Origin: a candidate division WWE3 bacterium RIFCSPLOWO2_12_FULL_36_10
GTDB taxonomy: Bacteria > Patescibacteriota > WWE3 > UBA101185 > UBA10185
NCBI GenBank assembly: GCA_001772985.1
Contig: MEVN01000007.1
Location: 196 to 18,178, forward strand
DNA: 17,983 nucleotides
Direction of reading: 5' to 3'
Shown here: positions 7,313 through 15,118 of the stretch, piece after piece
How the letters are laid out: each line of letters begins with the position of its first letter
Position numbering within the stretch: the stretch's first letter is position 1
Notes under the pieces: model-generated
The model's input: the letters and a program-made list of their open reading frames with translations, nothing else
The model's database searches: none
Told to the model about the DNA's origin: nothing
Program-made: the position numbers and the translations under genes

Positions 7313-8617
7313 ATGGAATATAAATTAGCATTAGGACTTGAAGTACATCTGCACTTAAAAACAGCTAAAAAAATGTTTTGCGGTTGTGATGCTGATATTT
7401 ACGGAAAAGAACCAAATACCCATGTTTGCCCAACCTGTTTAGGTCTTCCCGGCGCTCTTCCTGTACCAAATTTTGATGCTGTTAAAATGACACAATTGCT
7501 TGGTCTTGGGCTAAATTGTACTTTAAATAATAACTCGCATTTTGATAGAAAACATTATTTTTATCCCGACTTGCCAAAAGGGTATCAAATTAGCCAATAT
7601 AAACAACCCTTGTGCGAAAACGGTTTCTTAATTTTAGACAGTGGAGAAAAAATTGAAATAGAAAGAGTTCATTTAGAAGAGGATACGGCAAAATCGTTTC
7701 ATGAAGGCGGTAAAACTTTAATTGATTTCAATAAATCAGGGATGCCTCTTGTTGAAATTGTTACAAGACCTGTTTTTAAAACAGTTGTGGACGCGGTTGC
7801 GTTTTCTAAAAAAATACAAGATATTGTTCGTGTACTTAAAGTTTCGGATGCCGATATGGAAAAGGGGCAAATGAGACTCGAAGCCAATATTTCTTTAAGA
7901 ACCTCTGAAATGGAAAGTAAGAAAATACTTCCGGATTATAAGGTTGAGATTAAAAATATAAATTCGTTTAGGTTTATGGAAAAAGCTGTTGAGTCAGAAA
8001 TAAAGAGACAGTCAGAAGTTTTGGCATCTGGAAAAAAAATTAAACAAGAAAATAGAGGATTTGATGAGAAATCAGGTAAAACTTTATCCCAAAGAGATAA
8101 GGAAGAAGCTCATGATTATAGATATTTTCCTGATCCTGATATTCCGCCAATGGAGTTTGATCAAACATATTTGTTAGGAATAAATACAAGTCTTCCACAA
8201 TTACCCTATCAACTAAAAGAAACTTTAAAAACAACATATAAATTATCTGAAAAGAATTCAATTTCTTTAACTAACGGATTAGGATTACTTTGTGTGAATT
8301 TATTTATGAGAGTAGTAGAAAGTGGTGGAGATTCGGAGAGAACCGCAAATTTATTATTAAACAGACCTGAGACGAGGGATTTGACAACCGAACAGATAAT
8401 AAAATTGTTAACCGGAGTAAGCAACAAAATAAAGGATACAGAATTAGAAATAATTACAAATGAAGTAATTGCCAAAAACGATGATGCTGTAAAAGAATTT
8501 AAAACCGGCAAGATGGGATCCCTTGAATTTTTAATAGGCCAAGTTATGAAAAACGCAAAAGGAAAAGCTGATCCGGTTATTGTAAGAAAAATGCTAACAG
8601 ATATACTAAGTAAATGA
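7313..8617 (+). CDS. gatB: Asp-tRNA(Asn)/Glu-tRNA(Gln) amidotransferase subunit B
   Basis: 434 residues, somewhat shorter than the usual 470-480. The start is the ATG at 7313, giving the family opening Tyr-Lys-Leu-Ala-Leu-Gly-Leu-Glu-Val-His; an in-frame TTG at 7292 lies inside the preceding gene and is not needed. Visible GatB marks: the zinc-binding Cys-Gly-Cys and Cys-Pro-Thr-Cys pairs in the first 45 residues, Phe-Tyr-Pro-Asp-Leu-Pro-Lys-Gly-Tyr-Gln, the kinase-like cradle with His-Asp-Tyr-Arg-Tyr-Phe-Pro-Asp-Pro-Asp, and the YqeY-like tail ending with Gly-Gln-Val-Met-Lys-Asn-Ala-Lys-Gly-Lys-Ala. GatB activates the misacylated tRNA by phosphorylation and transfers ammonia delivered from GatA. 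Its stop overlaps the polA start by 4 bp. Confidence 0.95.
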   Translation: MEYKLALGLEVHLHLKTAKKMFCGCDADIYGKEPNTHVCPTCLGLPGALPVPNFDAVKMTQLLGLGLNCTLNNNSHFDRKHYFYPDLPKGYQISQYKQPLCENGFLILDSGEKIEIERVHLEEDTAKSFHEGGKTLIDFNKSGMPLVEIVTRPVFKTVVDAVAFSKKIQDIVRVLKVSDADMEKGQMRLEANISLRTSEMESKKILPDYKVEIKNINSFRFMEKAVESEIKRQSEVLASGKKIKQENRGFDEKSGKTLSQRDKEEAHDYRYFPDPDIPPMEFDQTYLLGINTSLPQLPYQLKETLKTTYKLSEKNSISLTNGLGLLCVNLFMRVVESGGDSERTANLLLNRPETRDLTTEQIIKLLTGVSNKIKDTELEIITNEVIAKNDDAVKEFKTGKMGSLEFLIGQVMKNAKGKADPVIVRKMLTDILSK

Positions 8618-10425
8618 GCTTGGCCTTTGATTTAAAAAACCCTAACTACGAATTTATTAAAACTCAAACTAAAGCAGAAAGTGCGGTAAGAGAATTATTA
8701 AAAAATCAGATAGTTGCTGTTGACATTGAAGCAACAGGGCTTGAACCATATACATGTAATATGGTTTTAGTTCAAATTGCAACAAAAGAAAAAAGTTATA
8801 TCTTTGATCCCAAAACACTAAATTTAAAGATCATAAAGCCAATTTTAGAAGACAAAAAAATCCTAAAGATTATGCAAAACGGAAAGTTTGATTACGCTTT
8901 TATAAAACTTAAACTTGGTATTGAGATAGATAATATTTACGACACAATGTTAGCAGAAGGGGTTCTAACAGCAGGGTATAAGGTATCAAAATCACTAGGC
9001 GCGCTTGCTGAAAAATACCTAGAAATTAAGCTGGAAAAGGAGTTCGGAATGTCGTTTGTAAACATGCATACAAATGTTACTGAAGATCAATTAAAATATG
9101 CTGCGATTGATACATTAATATTATTTCCAATTTTTGAAAAACAAAAAACATTTTTGGATAAAGAGGGATTGGTTAGAATTGCAAAACTTGAATTTGCAGT
9201 TACAAAAGTAGTTGCGGAGATGGAATTAATGGGAATTCATGTAGATAAAGTAAAGTGGATGGAAATTATAAATGCACTTAAGAAAAAAAGAGACATAGTT
9301 TCACAAAAGTTTCAGGATGAAATAAGAAGCCTTTACCCAAGTAATCAATTTGATCTATTTGGAAATTTATCAAACGTAATAAACATTAATAGCCAAGTCC
9401 AATTAATGGAATTATTTAATAAGAGATTAAAAGTAGAAATTCCTGCAACTGGAGATGCAATTTTAGCAGTTTTAGACCACCCAATAGCAAAAATATTAAG
9501 GGAGTATAGAGGATACGAAAAATTAATCTCCGCGTTTGGGGAAGGTCTTCTTGAGAAAATAAATAAAAAGACGGGAAGGTTACATCCGGATTTTATTCAA
9601 CTTGGCGCAGCAACAGGTAGGTTTTCGTGTCAAAACCCTAATTTACAGCAAATACCGAGAAATTCTGAAGAGGCGCCCTTTAGAGAATGTTTTACTCCGG
9701 AAAAAGGTAATTTATTAACAGTAACCGATTATTCTTCAATGGAAATGAGAATTTTGGCCGATTTATCCGGAGATGAAAAAATGATAAAAGCTTTGACAGA
9801 GGGTTTGGATATACACTCATATACCGCAGCTTTAATGTTTAACAAAGAATATTCTTCCAATTTTAAAAAGAAATATCCTGATCTAAGACAAATTTCAAAA
9901 CCTATTGGATTTGGCTTGATGTATGGAATGGGATCTTCAGGACTTGCGCGCCAAATTGATGTTTCAAAGGAAAAAGGAAAAGAATATATAAAACTTTATT
10001 TTAAAAGTTATCCTAAAGTTAGGAGTTTCCTTGAAAAAATGGCTAAGGATGCAGTTAGAAACGGCTGGAGCTCAACACCCGGAGGTAGAAAAAGGTGGTA
10101 CAGGAAGCCCGAACGTAACGATCCGGAATACACAAAACTAATAGCTAACATTGAGAGGCAAGCAAAGAATCACCCAATTCAAGGAACGAACGCGGATGCA
10201 ATTAAGTACGCTTTAGTTTATGTTTACGATAGACTAAAAAAAGAAAAAGTTGAGGGAGGAATTACTTTAACAGTTCACGATGAGTTAGTTTGTGAAGTTA
10301 GAGAAGATCAAGCTGAAGATTGGGCAAAAATTCAGTCGGAGGAAATGGTAAGGGCGGGGGAATTATTTATTCATAAAGTTCCGGTTGTGTCGGAACCTTT
10401 TGTTAGTAATGTTTGGGAGCATTAG
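8614..10425 (+). CDS. polA: Family A DNA polymerase I lacking the 5' nuclease domain
   Basis: 603 residues against about 900 for full-length Pol I; the 5'-3' (FEN) nuclease domain is absent and the protein is Klenow-like from the first residue. The 3'-5' exonuclease motifs are intact: Asp37-x-Glu39 (Exo I), Asn89-x3-Asp93 (Exo II) and Tyr162-x3-Asp166 (Exo III). Polymerase motif A is Asp372-Tyr-Ser-Ser-Met-Glu377-Met-Arg, motif B is Arg425 to Lys429 to Tyr437-Gly, and motif C is Val-His555-Asp556-Glu557. It should be a proofreading polymerase that needs a separate nuclease to remove RNA primers. Translation is probably coupled to gatB through the ATGA overlap. It is not a truncation artefact: the start is in-frame and tightly spaced, and such short PolA forms occur in CPR bacteria. 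Confidence 0.95.
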   Translation: MSLAFDLKNPNYEFIKTQTKAESAVRELLKNQIVAVDIEATGLEPYTCNMVLVQIATKEKSYIFDPKTLNLKIIKPILEDKKILKIMQNGKFDYAFIKLKLGIEIDNIYDTMLAEGVLTAGYKVSKSLGALAEKYLEIKLEKEFGMSFVNMHTNVTEDQLKYAAIDTLILFPIFEKQKTFLDKEGLVRIAKLEFAVTKVVAEMELMGIHVDKVKWMEIINALKKKRDIVSQKFQDEIRSLYPSNQFDLFGNLSNVININSQVQLMELFNKRLKVEIPATGDAILAVLDHPIAKILREYRGYEKLISAFGEGLLEKINKKTGRLHPDFIQLGAATGRFSCQNPNLQQIPRNSEEAPFRECFTPEKGNLLTVTDYSSMEMRILADLSGDEKMIKALTEGLDIHSYTAALMFNKEYSSNFKKKYPDLRQISKPIGFGLMYGMGSSGLARQIDVSKEKGKEYIKLYFKSYPKVRSFLEKMAKDAVRNGWSSTPGGRKRWYRKPERNDPEYTKLIANIERQAKNHPIQGTNADAIKYALVYVYDRLKKEKVEGGITLTVHDELVCEVREDQAEDWAKIQSEEMVRAGELFIHKVPVVSEPFVSNVWEH

Positions 10426-10448
10426 CACATGTATTGCATAAGTGCTAG
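10422..10448. promoter_or_regulatory. CIRCE-like heat-shock operator (HrcA site) in front of clpE
   Basis: TTAGCACAT (10422-10430), 9-nt spacer, AAGTGCTAG (10440-10448). The CIRCE consensus is TTAGCACTC-N9-GAGTGCTAA, so the half-sites match at 7 of 9 and 7 of 9 positions with exactly the right spacing. It covers the -35 region of the clpE promoter and starts inside the last codons of polA. CIRCE is bound by the repressor HrcA, normally in front of groESL or dnaK. Confidence 0.8.
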
Positions 10449-10461
10449 AATGTGGTATCAT
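10434..10461 (+). promoter_or_regulatory. clpE promoter, leaderless type
   Basis: TATCAT at 10456-10461 with TG-G upstream (extended -10) ends 6 nt before the ATG at 10468. A weak -35, TTGCAT, lies at 10434-10439 with a 16-nt spacer, inside the CIRCE-like palindrome, so HrcA binding would block RNA polymerase. Confidence 0.55.
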
Positions 10462-10467
10462 TAAATT

Positions 10468-12582
10468 ATGGTAATTTGCAACAGATGCGGTCAAAGGCCG
10501 GCAGTTATATCTACAAGCAAAATTATAGACGGGAGACAGGTTTACATAGCCTTGTGCGAGGAGTGCCACTTGGAACTTCAAAAAAAGACCTCATCTACAT
10601 CAATTTTAGACAAATTCGGTCGTGATTTAACTCAACTTGCTAGAGAAGACAAGCTTGATCCTGTTATTGGCAGAAAAGAAGAAATTGAACGAGTAATTCA
10701 TATTCTTTCAAGAAGAACAAAAAATAATCCGGTGTTAATTGGCGATCCGGGAGTTGGAAAGACTGCTGTTGTTGAGGGATTGGCTCAAAGAATTGTAAAT
10801 GGCCAGGTTCCCGAACCTTTAAGAACAAAAAGAGTTTTCTCTCTCGATCTGCCTTCTATTTTGGCGGGAACTTCGCATAGAGGTCAGTTTGAAGGTAGAG
10901 TAAAAGACATAATTGGTGAGGTTGTAGCAGCCCAAGGCCAAGTAATTTTATTTTTAGACGAACTTCATACTGTTGTTGGAGCGGGAGCTGCGGAGGGCGC
11001 AATTGACGCAGCAAATATGTTAAAACCGGCGTTAGCAAGGGGTGAGTTGCAAATGGTTGGGGCCACTACCCTTGACGAATATAGAAAATATATAGAAAAG
11101 GATGCAGCCCTTGAGAGAAGATTTCAACCGATTTTAGTAAAAGAGCCCACAATGGAAGAAACGATCGAAATATTAAAAGGTTTAAGAGAAAGGTATGAAA
11201 AGCATCACCAAGTAAAAATTTCGGACGAAGCAATACTTTCCGCGGTTCAAATGTCTACAAGATACATAAGTGATAGGTATTTGCCGGATAAAGCAATTGA
11301 CGTAATAGACGAAGTATCAGCACAAGTTAGACTTTCTCAAATAAAAGAACCCGAAAACCTAAAGCAAGTTGAAGAAAAAATGGAATTATTGAAAGAGTCT
11401 TTAAGAAACGCGCAAACTCCCGAAGAAACAAATAAAATAAATCTTGAGATTGAGGAGCTAGAAAAAGTTAAGGCGGAGTTAATGAACATTTGGACCAAAA
11501 CTAAGCTTGAAGAAATTCCTGTTGTTGGTAAAGAAGATATAGCAAGAGTTATCTCAAGATCTACCGGAATTCCGCTTGAGGATTTAACAATCGAAGAAAA
11601 AATGAGGCTTATGAAGATGGAAGAAATGATTCACGCGAGAATGGTTAATCAGGAAAAAGCAGTTCACGTTGTTGCTGAAGCTATAAGAAGAGCTCGAGCA
11701 GGCTTAAAAGATCCTAAAAGGCCTGTTGGCTCATTTTTATTTTTAGGACCAACCGGTGTTGGAAAAACTGAACTCGCGAAAGCGTTAGCGGAAGTACTTT
11801 ATGGAAACGAAGACATGGTAATTAGGCTTGATATGAGCGAGTATATGGAAAAACACACTGTGAGTAAACTAATCGGAGCGCCTCCAGGTTATATTGGATT
11901 TGAAGGCGGAGGCCAGCTAACTGAAATTGTAAGAAGAAAGCCGTTTTCTATAATATTGCTTGACGAAATTGAAAAGGCTCATCCTGATGTTTATAACGCT
12001 TTACTGCAAGTAATGGAGGATGGAAGGCTTACGGATAGTAAAGGCAGAACGGTTGATTTTAAAAATACAATAATAATTATGACTTCAAATGTTGGATCCG
12101 ATTTACTACGACAAGTTGAAATTGGATTTGGGGATGAGATAGAGAATAAACAAACTGTAGTAAGAACTAAAGAAACCTTTGAAAGAAGAATTCAAAAGTT
12201 ATTAAAAGACAGATTTAAACCTGAATTTCTAAATAGAATTGATGAAATAGTAATTTTTGAGAGTTTAACAAAAACGTACATAGAAAAAATAGTTGAAATT
12301 CAACTTGCCAGAACGCAAAAACTTTTAGCCGAACATAAACTTACCCTTTTTGTTGACTCAAAGGCTAAAAAGTACTTAGTAGAAAAAGGATACGATGAGG
12401 AGTATGGAGCAAGGCCGTTAAAGAGATTAATTCAAAGAGAAATTGAGAATGTCCTTTCAAATAAGCTAATTTCCGATGAAATTGTAGAAGGCGATTTAGT
12501 TGATATAACAGCAAAAAATGATGCTTTGTTAGTTAAAATAGGCTCTAAAGTAGATTCCAAAATAAAGTCCAAAGTAAGCTGA
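10468..12582 (+). CDS. clpE: ClpE-type Hsp100 Clp protease ATP-binding subunit
   Basis: 704 residues, close to ClpE of Firmicutes. Instead of the ClpC-type N-terminal repeat it starts with a short zinc finger, Cys4-x2-Cys7 and Cys30-x2-Cys33, which is the ClpE hallmark. AAA-1 has Walker A Gly92-Asp-Pro-Gly-Val-Gly-Lys-Thr and Walker B Leu-Phe-Leu-Asp-Glu. A short coiled-coil middle domain lies at about 290-335. AAA-2 has Walker A Gly427-Pro-Thr-Gly-Val-Gly-Lys-Thr and Walker B Ile-Leu-Leu-Asp-Glu. An Ile552-Gly-Phe554 tripeptide sits in the place of the ClpP-docking loop, so it should feed unfolded proteins to ClpP (not encoded in this window). A CIRCE-like site overlaps its promoter, implying induction on heat stress. 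Annotation pipelines may call it ClpC or simply Clp ATPase. The TGA stop lies 51 bp before rplS. Confidence 0.93.
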   Translation: MVICNRCGQRPAVISTSKIIDGRQVYIALCEECHLELQKKTSSTSILDKFGRDLTQLAREDKLDPVIGRKEEIERVIHILSRRTKNNPVLIGDPGVGKTAVVEGLAQRIVNGQVPEPLRTKRVFSLDLPSILAGTSHRGQFEGRVKDIIGEVVAAQGQVILFLDELHTVVGAGAAEGAIDAANMLKPALARGELQMVGATTLDEYRKYIEKDAALERRFQPILVKEPTMEETIEILKGLRERYEKHHQVKISDEAILSAVQMSTRYISDRYLPDKAIDVIDEVSAQVRLSQIKEPENLKQVEEKMELLKESLRNAQTPEETNKINLEIEELEKVKAELMNIWTKTKLEEIPVVGKEDIARVISRSTGIPLEDLTIEEKMRLMKMEEMIHARMVNQEKAVHVVAEAIRRARAGLKDPKRPVGSFLFLGPTGVGKTELAKALAEVLYGNEDMVIRLDMSEYMEKHTVSKLIGAPPGYIGFEGGGQLTEIVRRKPFSIILLDEIEKAHPDVYNALLQVMEDGRLTDSKGRTVDFKNTIIIMTSNVGSDLLRQVEIGFGDEIENKQTVVRTKETFERRIQKLLKDRFKPEFLNRIDEIVIFESLTKTYIEKIVEIQLARTQKLLAEHKLTLFVDSKAKKYLVEKGYDEEYGARPLKRLIQREIENVLSNKLISDEIVEGDLVDITAKNDALLVKIGSKVDSKIKSKVS

Positions 12583-12597
12583 TGTTGCGTAATTTAC

Positions 12598-12603
12598 TAT
12601 AAT
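12598..12603 (+). promoter_or_regulatory. rplS promoter (-10) with a leader and Shine-Dalgarno
   Basis: TATAAT at 12598-12603, with no clear -35. The -10 ends 32 nt before the rplS ATG, so this mRNA has a short leader of about 26 nt. AAGG at 12626-12629, 6 nt before the ATG, is a plausible Shine-Dalgarno sequence, in contrast to the leaderless starts elsewhere. Confidence 0.5.
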
Positions 12604-12635
12604 TTGGTAATCTCATGCGGTTAAAAAGGTAAATT

Positions 12636-12962
12636 ATGACCGAAGATACACAAAAAACTAAAATTTCAGATTTTCGATCCGGCGATACTGTGAAGGTACA
12701 CTATAAAATTATTGAAGGTGGAAAGAGTAGAATCCAACCTTTTGAAGGTATTGTTATTTCAAAAAGGGGAGAAGGCGAATCAAAAACTTTTACAGTTAGA
12801 AAAATAGGCGTGGGCGGTATTGGTATAGAACGTATTTTTCCTTTATTTTCACCAAACATAGAAAAACTTGACGTGTTAAAGCACGGTAAAGTAAGAAGAG
12901 CAAAGCTTTTTTATCTTAGAGGTAGAAAAGGCAAGGAAGCAGTTAAAATTAAGTCAGCTTAG
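12636..12962 (+). CDS. rplS: 50S ribosomal protein L19
   Basis: 108 residues, near the usual length of about 115. Family features include Phe-Arg-Ser-Gly-Asp-Thr-Val-Lys-Val near the start, Gln-Pro-Phe-Glu-Gly-Ile-Val-Ile, the Thr-Val-Arg-Lys-Ile-Gly-Val-Gly-Gly-Ile-Gly-Ile-Glu-Arg core, and Arg-Arg-Ala-Lys-Leu-Phe-Tyr-Leu-Arg near the end. L19 sits at the 30S-50S interface and contributes to intersubunit bridges. It is transcribed alone, not with rpsP-trmD as in many bacteria. Its stop interlocks with the stop of the convergent gene at 12959-13324. Confidence 0.96.
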   Translation: MTEDTQKTKISDFRSGDTVKVHYKIIEGGKSRIQPFEGIVISKRGEGESKTFTVRKIGVGGIGIERIFPLFSPNIEKLDVLKHGKVRRAKLFYLRGRKGKEAVKIKSA

Positions 12963-13324
12963 TTTTGTTGATCGCGCTTTTTTCGGCCAAAAATTAGATT
13001 TAAAACTAAAAGACCCCAGCCAAAAAAATTCATAATTACAGGTAAATAAAATTCAAGTACAGTCTTAATAAAATCATATTTCCTTCCCCGCGCCCCTTCC
13101 GGAAAAATAGAGTTTATCATGTCATTTTCTATTTTAAAAAGTAAATGTTTACTATACTCGAACTTAAAAGCGAGAACAAAAAAAGCAACAAAAAGTAATA
13201 TATAGAAGCGTGAGTTATTTTTAATCGCCAAAATCAAAGAAATTATTGAGAAAATACTAAATAAAATTAAAGGAAAGTTATGAGCAAAGAAAAGCTGCAT
13301 TGTTTGAGAAAACTGTAATGGCAT
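12959..13324 (-). CDS. Small membrane protein of unknown function
   Basis: 121 residues with about three hydrophobic segments (roughly 14-34, 40-55 and 88-113), a polar loop rich in Lys and Arg between the second and third, and a basic C-terminus. I do not recognise a family. The reading frame is supported by the -10 box TAAAAT ending 6 nt before the ATG. The neighbours are convergent rplS (stops overlap) and the divergent thermonuclease gene, whose promoter shares bases with this one. Confidence 0.65.
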   Translation of the reverse strand: MPLQFSQTMQLFFAHNFPLILFSIFSIISLILAIKNNSRFYILLFVAFFVLAFKFEYSKHLLFKIENDMINSIFPEGARGRKYDFIKTVLEFYLPVIMNFFGWGLLVLNLIFGRKKRDQQN

Positions 13325-13330
13325 AAGTGA

Positions 13331-13361
13331 ATTTTAACACTATTTTTTGATAGGGTATAAT
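13331..13361. promoter_or_regulatory. Overlapping divergent promoters of 12959-13324 and the thermonuclease gene
   Basis: Minus strand: TAAAAT (13331-13336) with TG-T upstream (extended -10), 6 nt before the ATG at 13324. Plus strand: TTAACA (13334-13339), 16-nt spacer, TATAAT (13356-13361), 9 nt before the ATG at 13371. The minus -10 and the plus -35 share three bases, so RNA polymerase cannot occupy both at once. Confidence 0.55.
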
Positions 13362-13370
13362 GAAAAAATT

Positions 13371-13907
13371 ATGGATCAGAATAAGAAAGTATTACTTTCT
13401 ATCACGTCGTTAATCGGGATTTTTATCTTTACTTTAATTACTGCCTATACAGTAAATAATTCAATTCCAAAAAGTAATTCAAAGATAGATGTTAGTAGAA
13501 TTTTAGGGGTTCAAACCGAAAAGGTCTTAGTTAAAAGAGTAGTAGATGGCGATACAGTAGAACTTCAAGATGGAAGAAAGGTTAGATATATTGGAATAAA
13601 TACACCCGAAACTGTTCATCCTAATAAAAAAGTTGAATGTTTTGGAAAGGAGGCCTCAAGTTTTAATAAAAAATTAGTAGAAGGAAAAGTTGTAGAACTT
13701 GAAAAGGACGTGTCAGAAGTTGACAGATATGGTCGTTTGTTGCGATATGTTTATGTTAATGGTTTATTTGTGAATGAATATTTAGTTAGAGAGGGTTACG
13801 CGAACGTTTCTACTTTTCCGCCGGATGTTAAATATAAAGATTTATTATTAGAAGCCGAAAGGGAAGCCAGGGATGGAAGCAAGGGTTTTTGGTCAAAATG
13901 CAGGTAG
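13371..13907 (+). CDS. Membrane-anchored or secreted thermonuclease (SNase family)
   Basis: 178 residues. An N-terminal hydrophobic segment (about 8-28) acts as signal or anchor, so the nuclease domain (about 50-178) is extracytoplasmic. Residues matching staphylococcal nuclease: Asp61 in Val-Asp-Gly-Asp-Thr (Asp21), Arg72 (Arg35), Asn77-Thr-Pro-Glu80 (Asp40 to Glu43; Asn at the first position is common in the family), and Arg122 in Asp-Arg-Tyr-Gly-Arg (Arg87). It cleaves DNA and RNA with Ca2+. In small-genome CPR cells, secreted nucleases are plausible nucleotide scavengers (inference). The start is set at the ATG at 13371, because an upstream in-frame TTG at 13347 would put the TATAAT box inside the gene. 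Confidence 0.92.
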   Translation: MDQNKKVLLSITSLIGIFIFTLITAYTVNNSIPKSNSKIDVSRILGVQTEKVLVKRVVDGDTVELQDGRKVRYIGINTPETVHPNKKVECFGKEASSFNKKLVEGKVVELEKDVSEVDRYGRLLRYVYVNGLFVNEYLVREGYANVSTFPPDVKYKDLLLEAEREARDGSKGFWSKCR

Positions 13908-14704
13908 ATTTAAATGAGATTGAAACTAAGGTAGATGGGAGATTATATAAGTATTATGACATTGGAAACAGCGATAGAGTATTAGTCTTCTTGCACGGTT
14001 TAACGGGAAGTAAGGAAGATCAGCCAAAATTCTATGAACGCTTAATTCCGGAATTTAGGTGTATTTTTCTTGACTTACCTGCACATAATAATTTACCGTT
14101 GTATAACATTAATAGTCTCTATGGTTTCGCGGAGTACTTTATTAGTTTTATAAATCATCTCAATTTAAAGAAATTTGGTTTAGTCGGATTTTCTTTAGGT
14201 GGCCTAATTTCTTTAAAAGTCTCAGAAGAATTTTATAATATAGGTAAAAACGTACCCGCAATCATTTGGTCATCTCCAATAAATATCAATGGTACTACGC
14301 TAAGTGGAAAAGCGAACCTAACAATAAGCACAATTGGTTATTTATCTAGAAATGTGTACCTATCGATACTGAAAATAGACTTTATATATAATATGCTTAA
14401 AAAACTAGGGATCGTTTTATTAAGACATGATAAAAATGCTCTTTTAAATTTTAATAACAAATCGATGACAAAAATCTCTAAAATATTTAAAGAGAAAACC
14501 GATACTAATTTTGGCGCCCCTTTATTATTTATTTATGGAACAAATGATCCTTTGGTTACAGTGTCTACTTATAATCAATTAAAATTAACAAACGACTTGC
14601 ACGAGAAACTACTTATAGAAAGAGGCGGACATTTTATATCTCAAAGGGGAAAGGATGAAGGAATGCTGCATATCAAAGACTTCTTTGATAGATATTTGAT
14701 ATAA
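13898..14704 (+). CDS. Alpha/beta hydrolase
   Basis: 268 residues, cytosolic, no signal peptide. The oxyanion-hole strand has Phe-Leu-His-Gly (31-34), the nucleophile elbow is Gly97-Phe-Ser99-Leu-Gly-Gly, the acid is probably Asp217 in Tyr-Gly-Thr-Asn-Asp-Pro-Leu-Val, and the base is His245 in Gly-Gly-His-Phe, so the triad is complete. A helical cap region lies at about 125-200. The substrate (ester, lipid or similar) cannot be told from sequence. The start overlaps the thermonuclease stop by 10 bp, so the two are cotranscribed. An in-frame TTG at 13889 is an alternative but less likely start. Confidence 0.88.
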   Translation: MQVDLNEIETKVDGRLYKYYDIGNSDRVLVFLHGLTGSKEDQPKFYERLIPEFRCIFLDLPAHNNLPLYNINSLYGFAEYFISFINHLNLKKFGLVGFSLGGLISLKVSEEFYNIGKNVPAIIWSSPININGTTLSGKANLTISTIGYLSRNVYLSILKIDFIYNMLKKLGIVLLRHDKNALLNFNNKSMTKISKIFKEKTDTNFGAPLLFIYGTNDPLVTVSTYNQLKLTNDLHEKLLIERGGHFISQRGKDEGMLHIKDFFDRYLI

Positions 14705-14708
14705 GTTT

Positions 14709-15071
14709 CTACGATTGCGTAACAGAATTTGCAAAAAGATTTTTTTCATTTATTAGCGCGTATATGCAAAACGCGTTAAATAATACAGGAATAAGTGTAT
14801 AAAAATTACCAAGAAATACTGGAATAAGATTACCAAGACCTATTAAAGAGAAAGTTATAAGACCAGCCTTGTACGACCATTTTTTATGTGATTTGACAGC
14901 GGAACCTAGGAAGAACGCATAAATACCAATCCCAAGTTCTAAAAAACCAACGATTAACGACTTACTAGGATTTCCAAAAGTATCGTTTATTGTTAAGAAT
15001 GAAATTAATCCCCAAAATATAAAAAAAGCTGAACCTATAATATACATCCAACCAACTATTTTTGTTTTCAT
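14709..15071 (-). CDS. Four-helix small membrane protein, unknown function
   Basis: 120 residues with four predicted transmembrane helices (about 5-27, 39-58, 67-86 and 90-107) and short polar loops. I do not recognise the family, and no charged active-site-like motif is seen in the helices. It is convergent with the alpha/beta hydrolase gene (4 bp apart) and has its own strong promoter, whose -10 ends 6 nt before the ATG, so the start is well supported. Confidence 0.7.
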   Translation of the reverse strand: MKTKIVGWMYIIGSAFFIFWGLISFLTINDTFGNPSKSLIVGFLELGIGIYAFFLGSAVKSHKKWSYKAGLITFSLIGLGNLIPVFLGNFYTLIPVLFNAFCIYALINEKNLFANSVTQS

Positions 15072-15077
15072 TAAATA

Positions 15078-15106
15078 AATCTATCTTGAAGTTAATAGAA
15101 TGTCAA
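15078..15106 (-). promoter_or_regulatory. Consensus-like leaderless promoter of 14709-15071
   Basis: Minus strand: perfect TTGACA (15101-15106), 17-nt spacer, TAGATT (15078-15083), 6 nt to the ATG at 15071. This is the clearest leaderless promoter in the window: predicted +1 is the A of the start codon. Confidence 0.75.
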
Positions 15107-15118
15107 TAATTTGTGATT

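Noticed and set aside
13347..13370. Upstream TTG start for the thermonuclease
   Set aside because: It would place the TATAAT box inside the coding region; the ATG at 13371 begins a normal signal or anchor.
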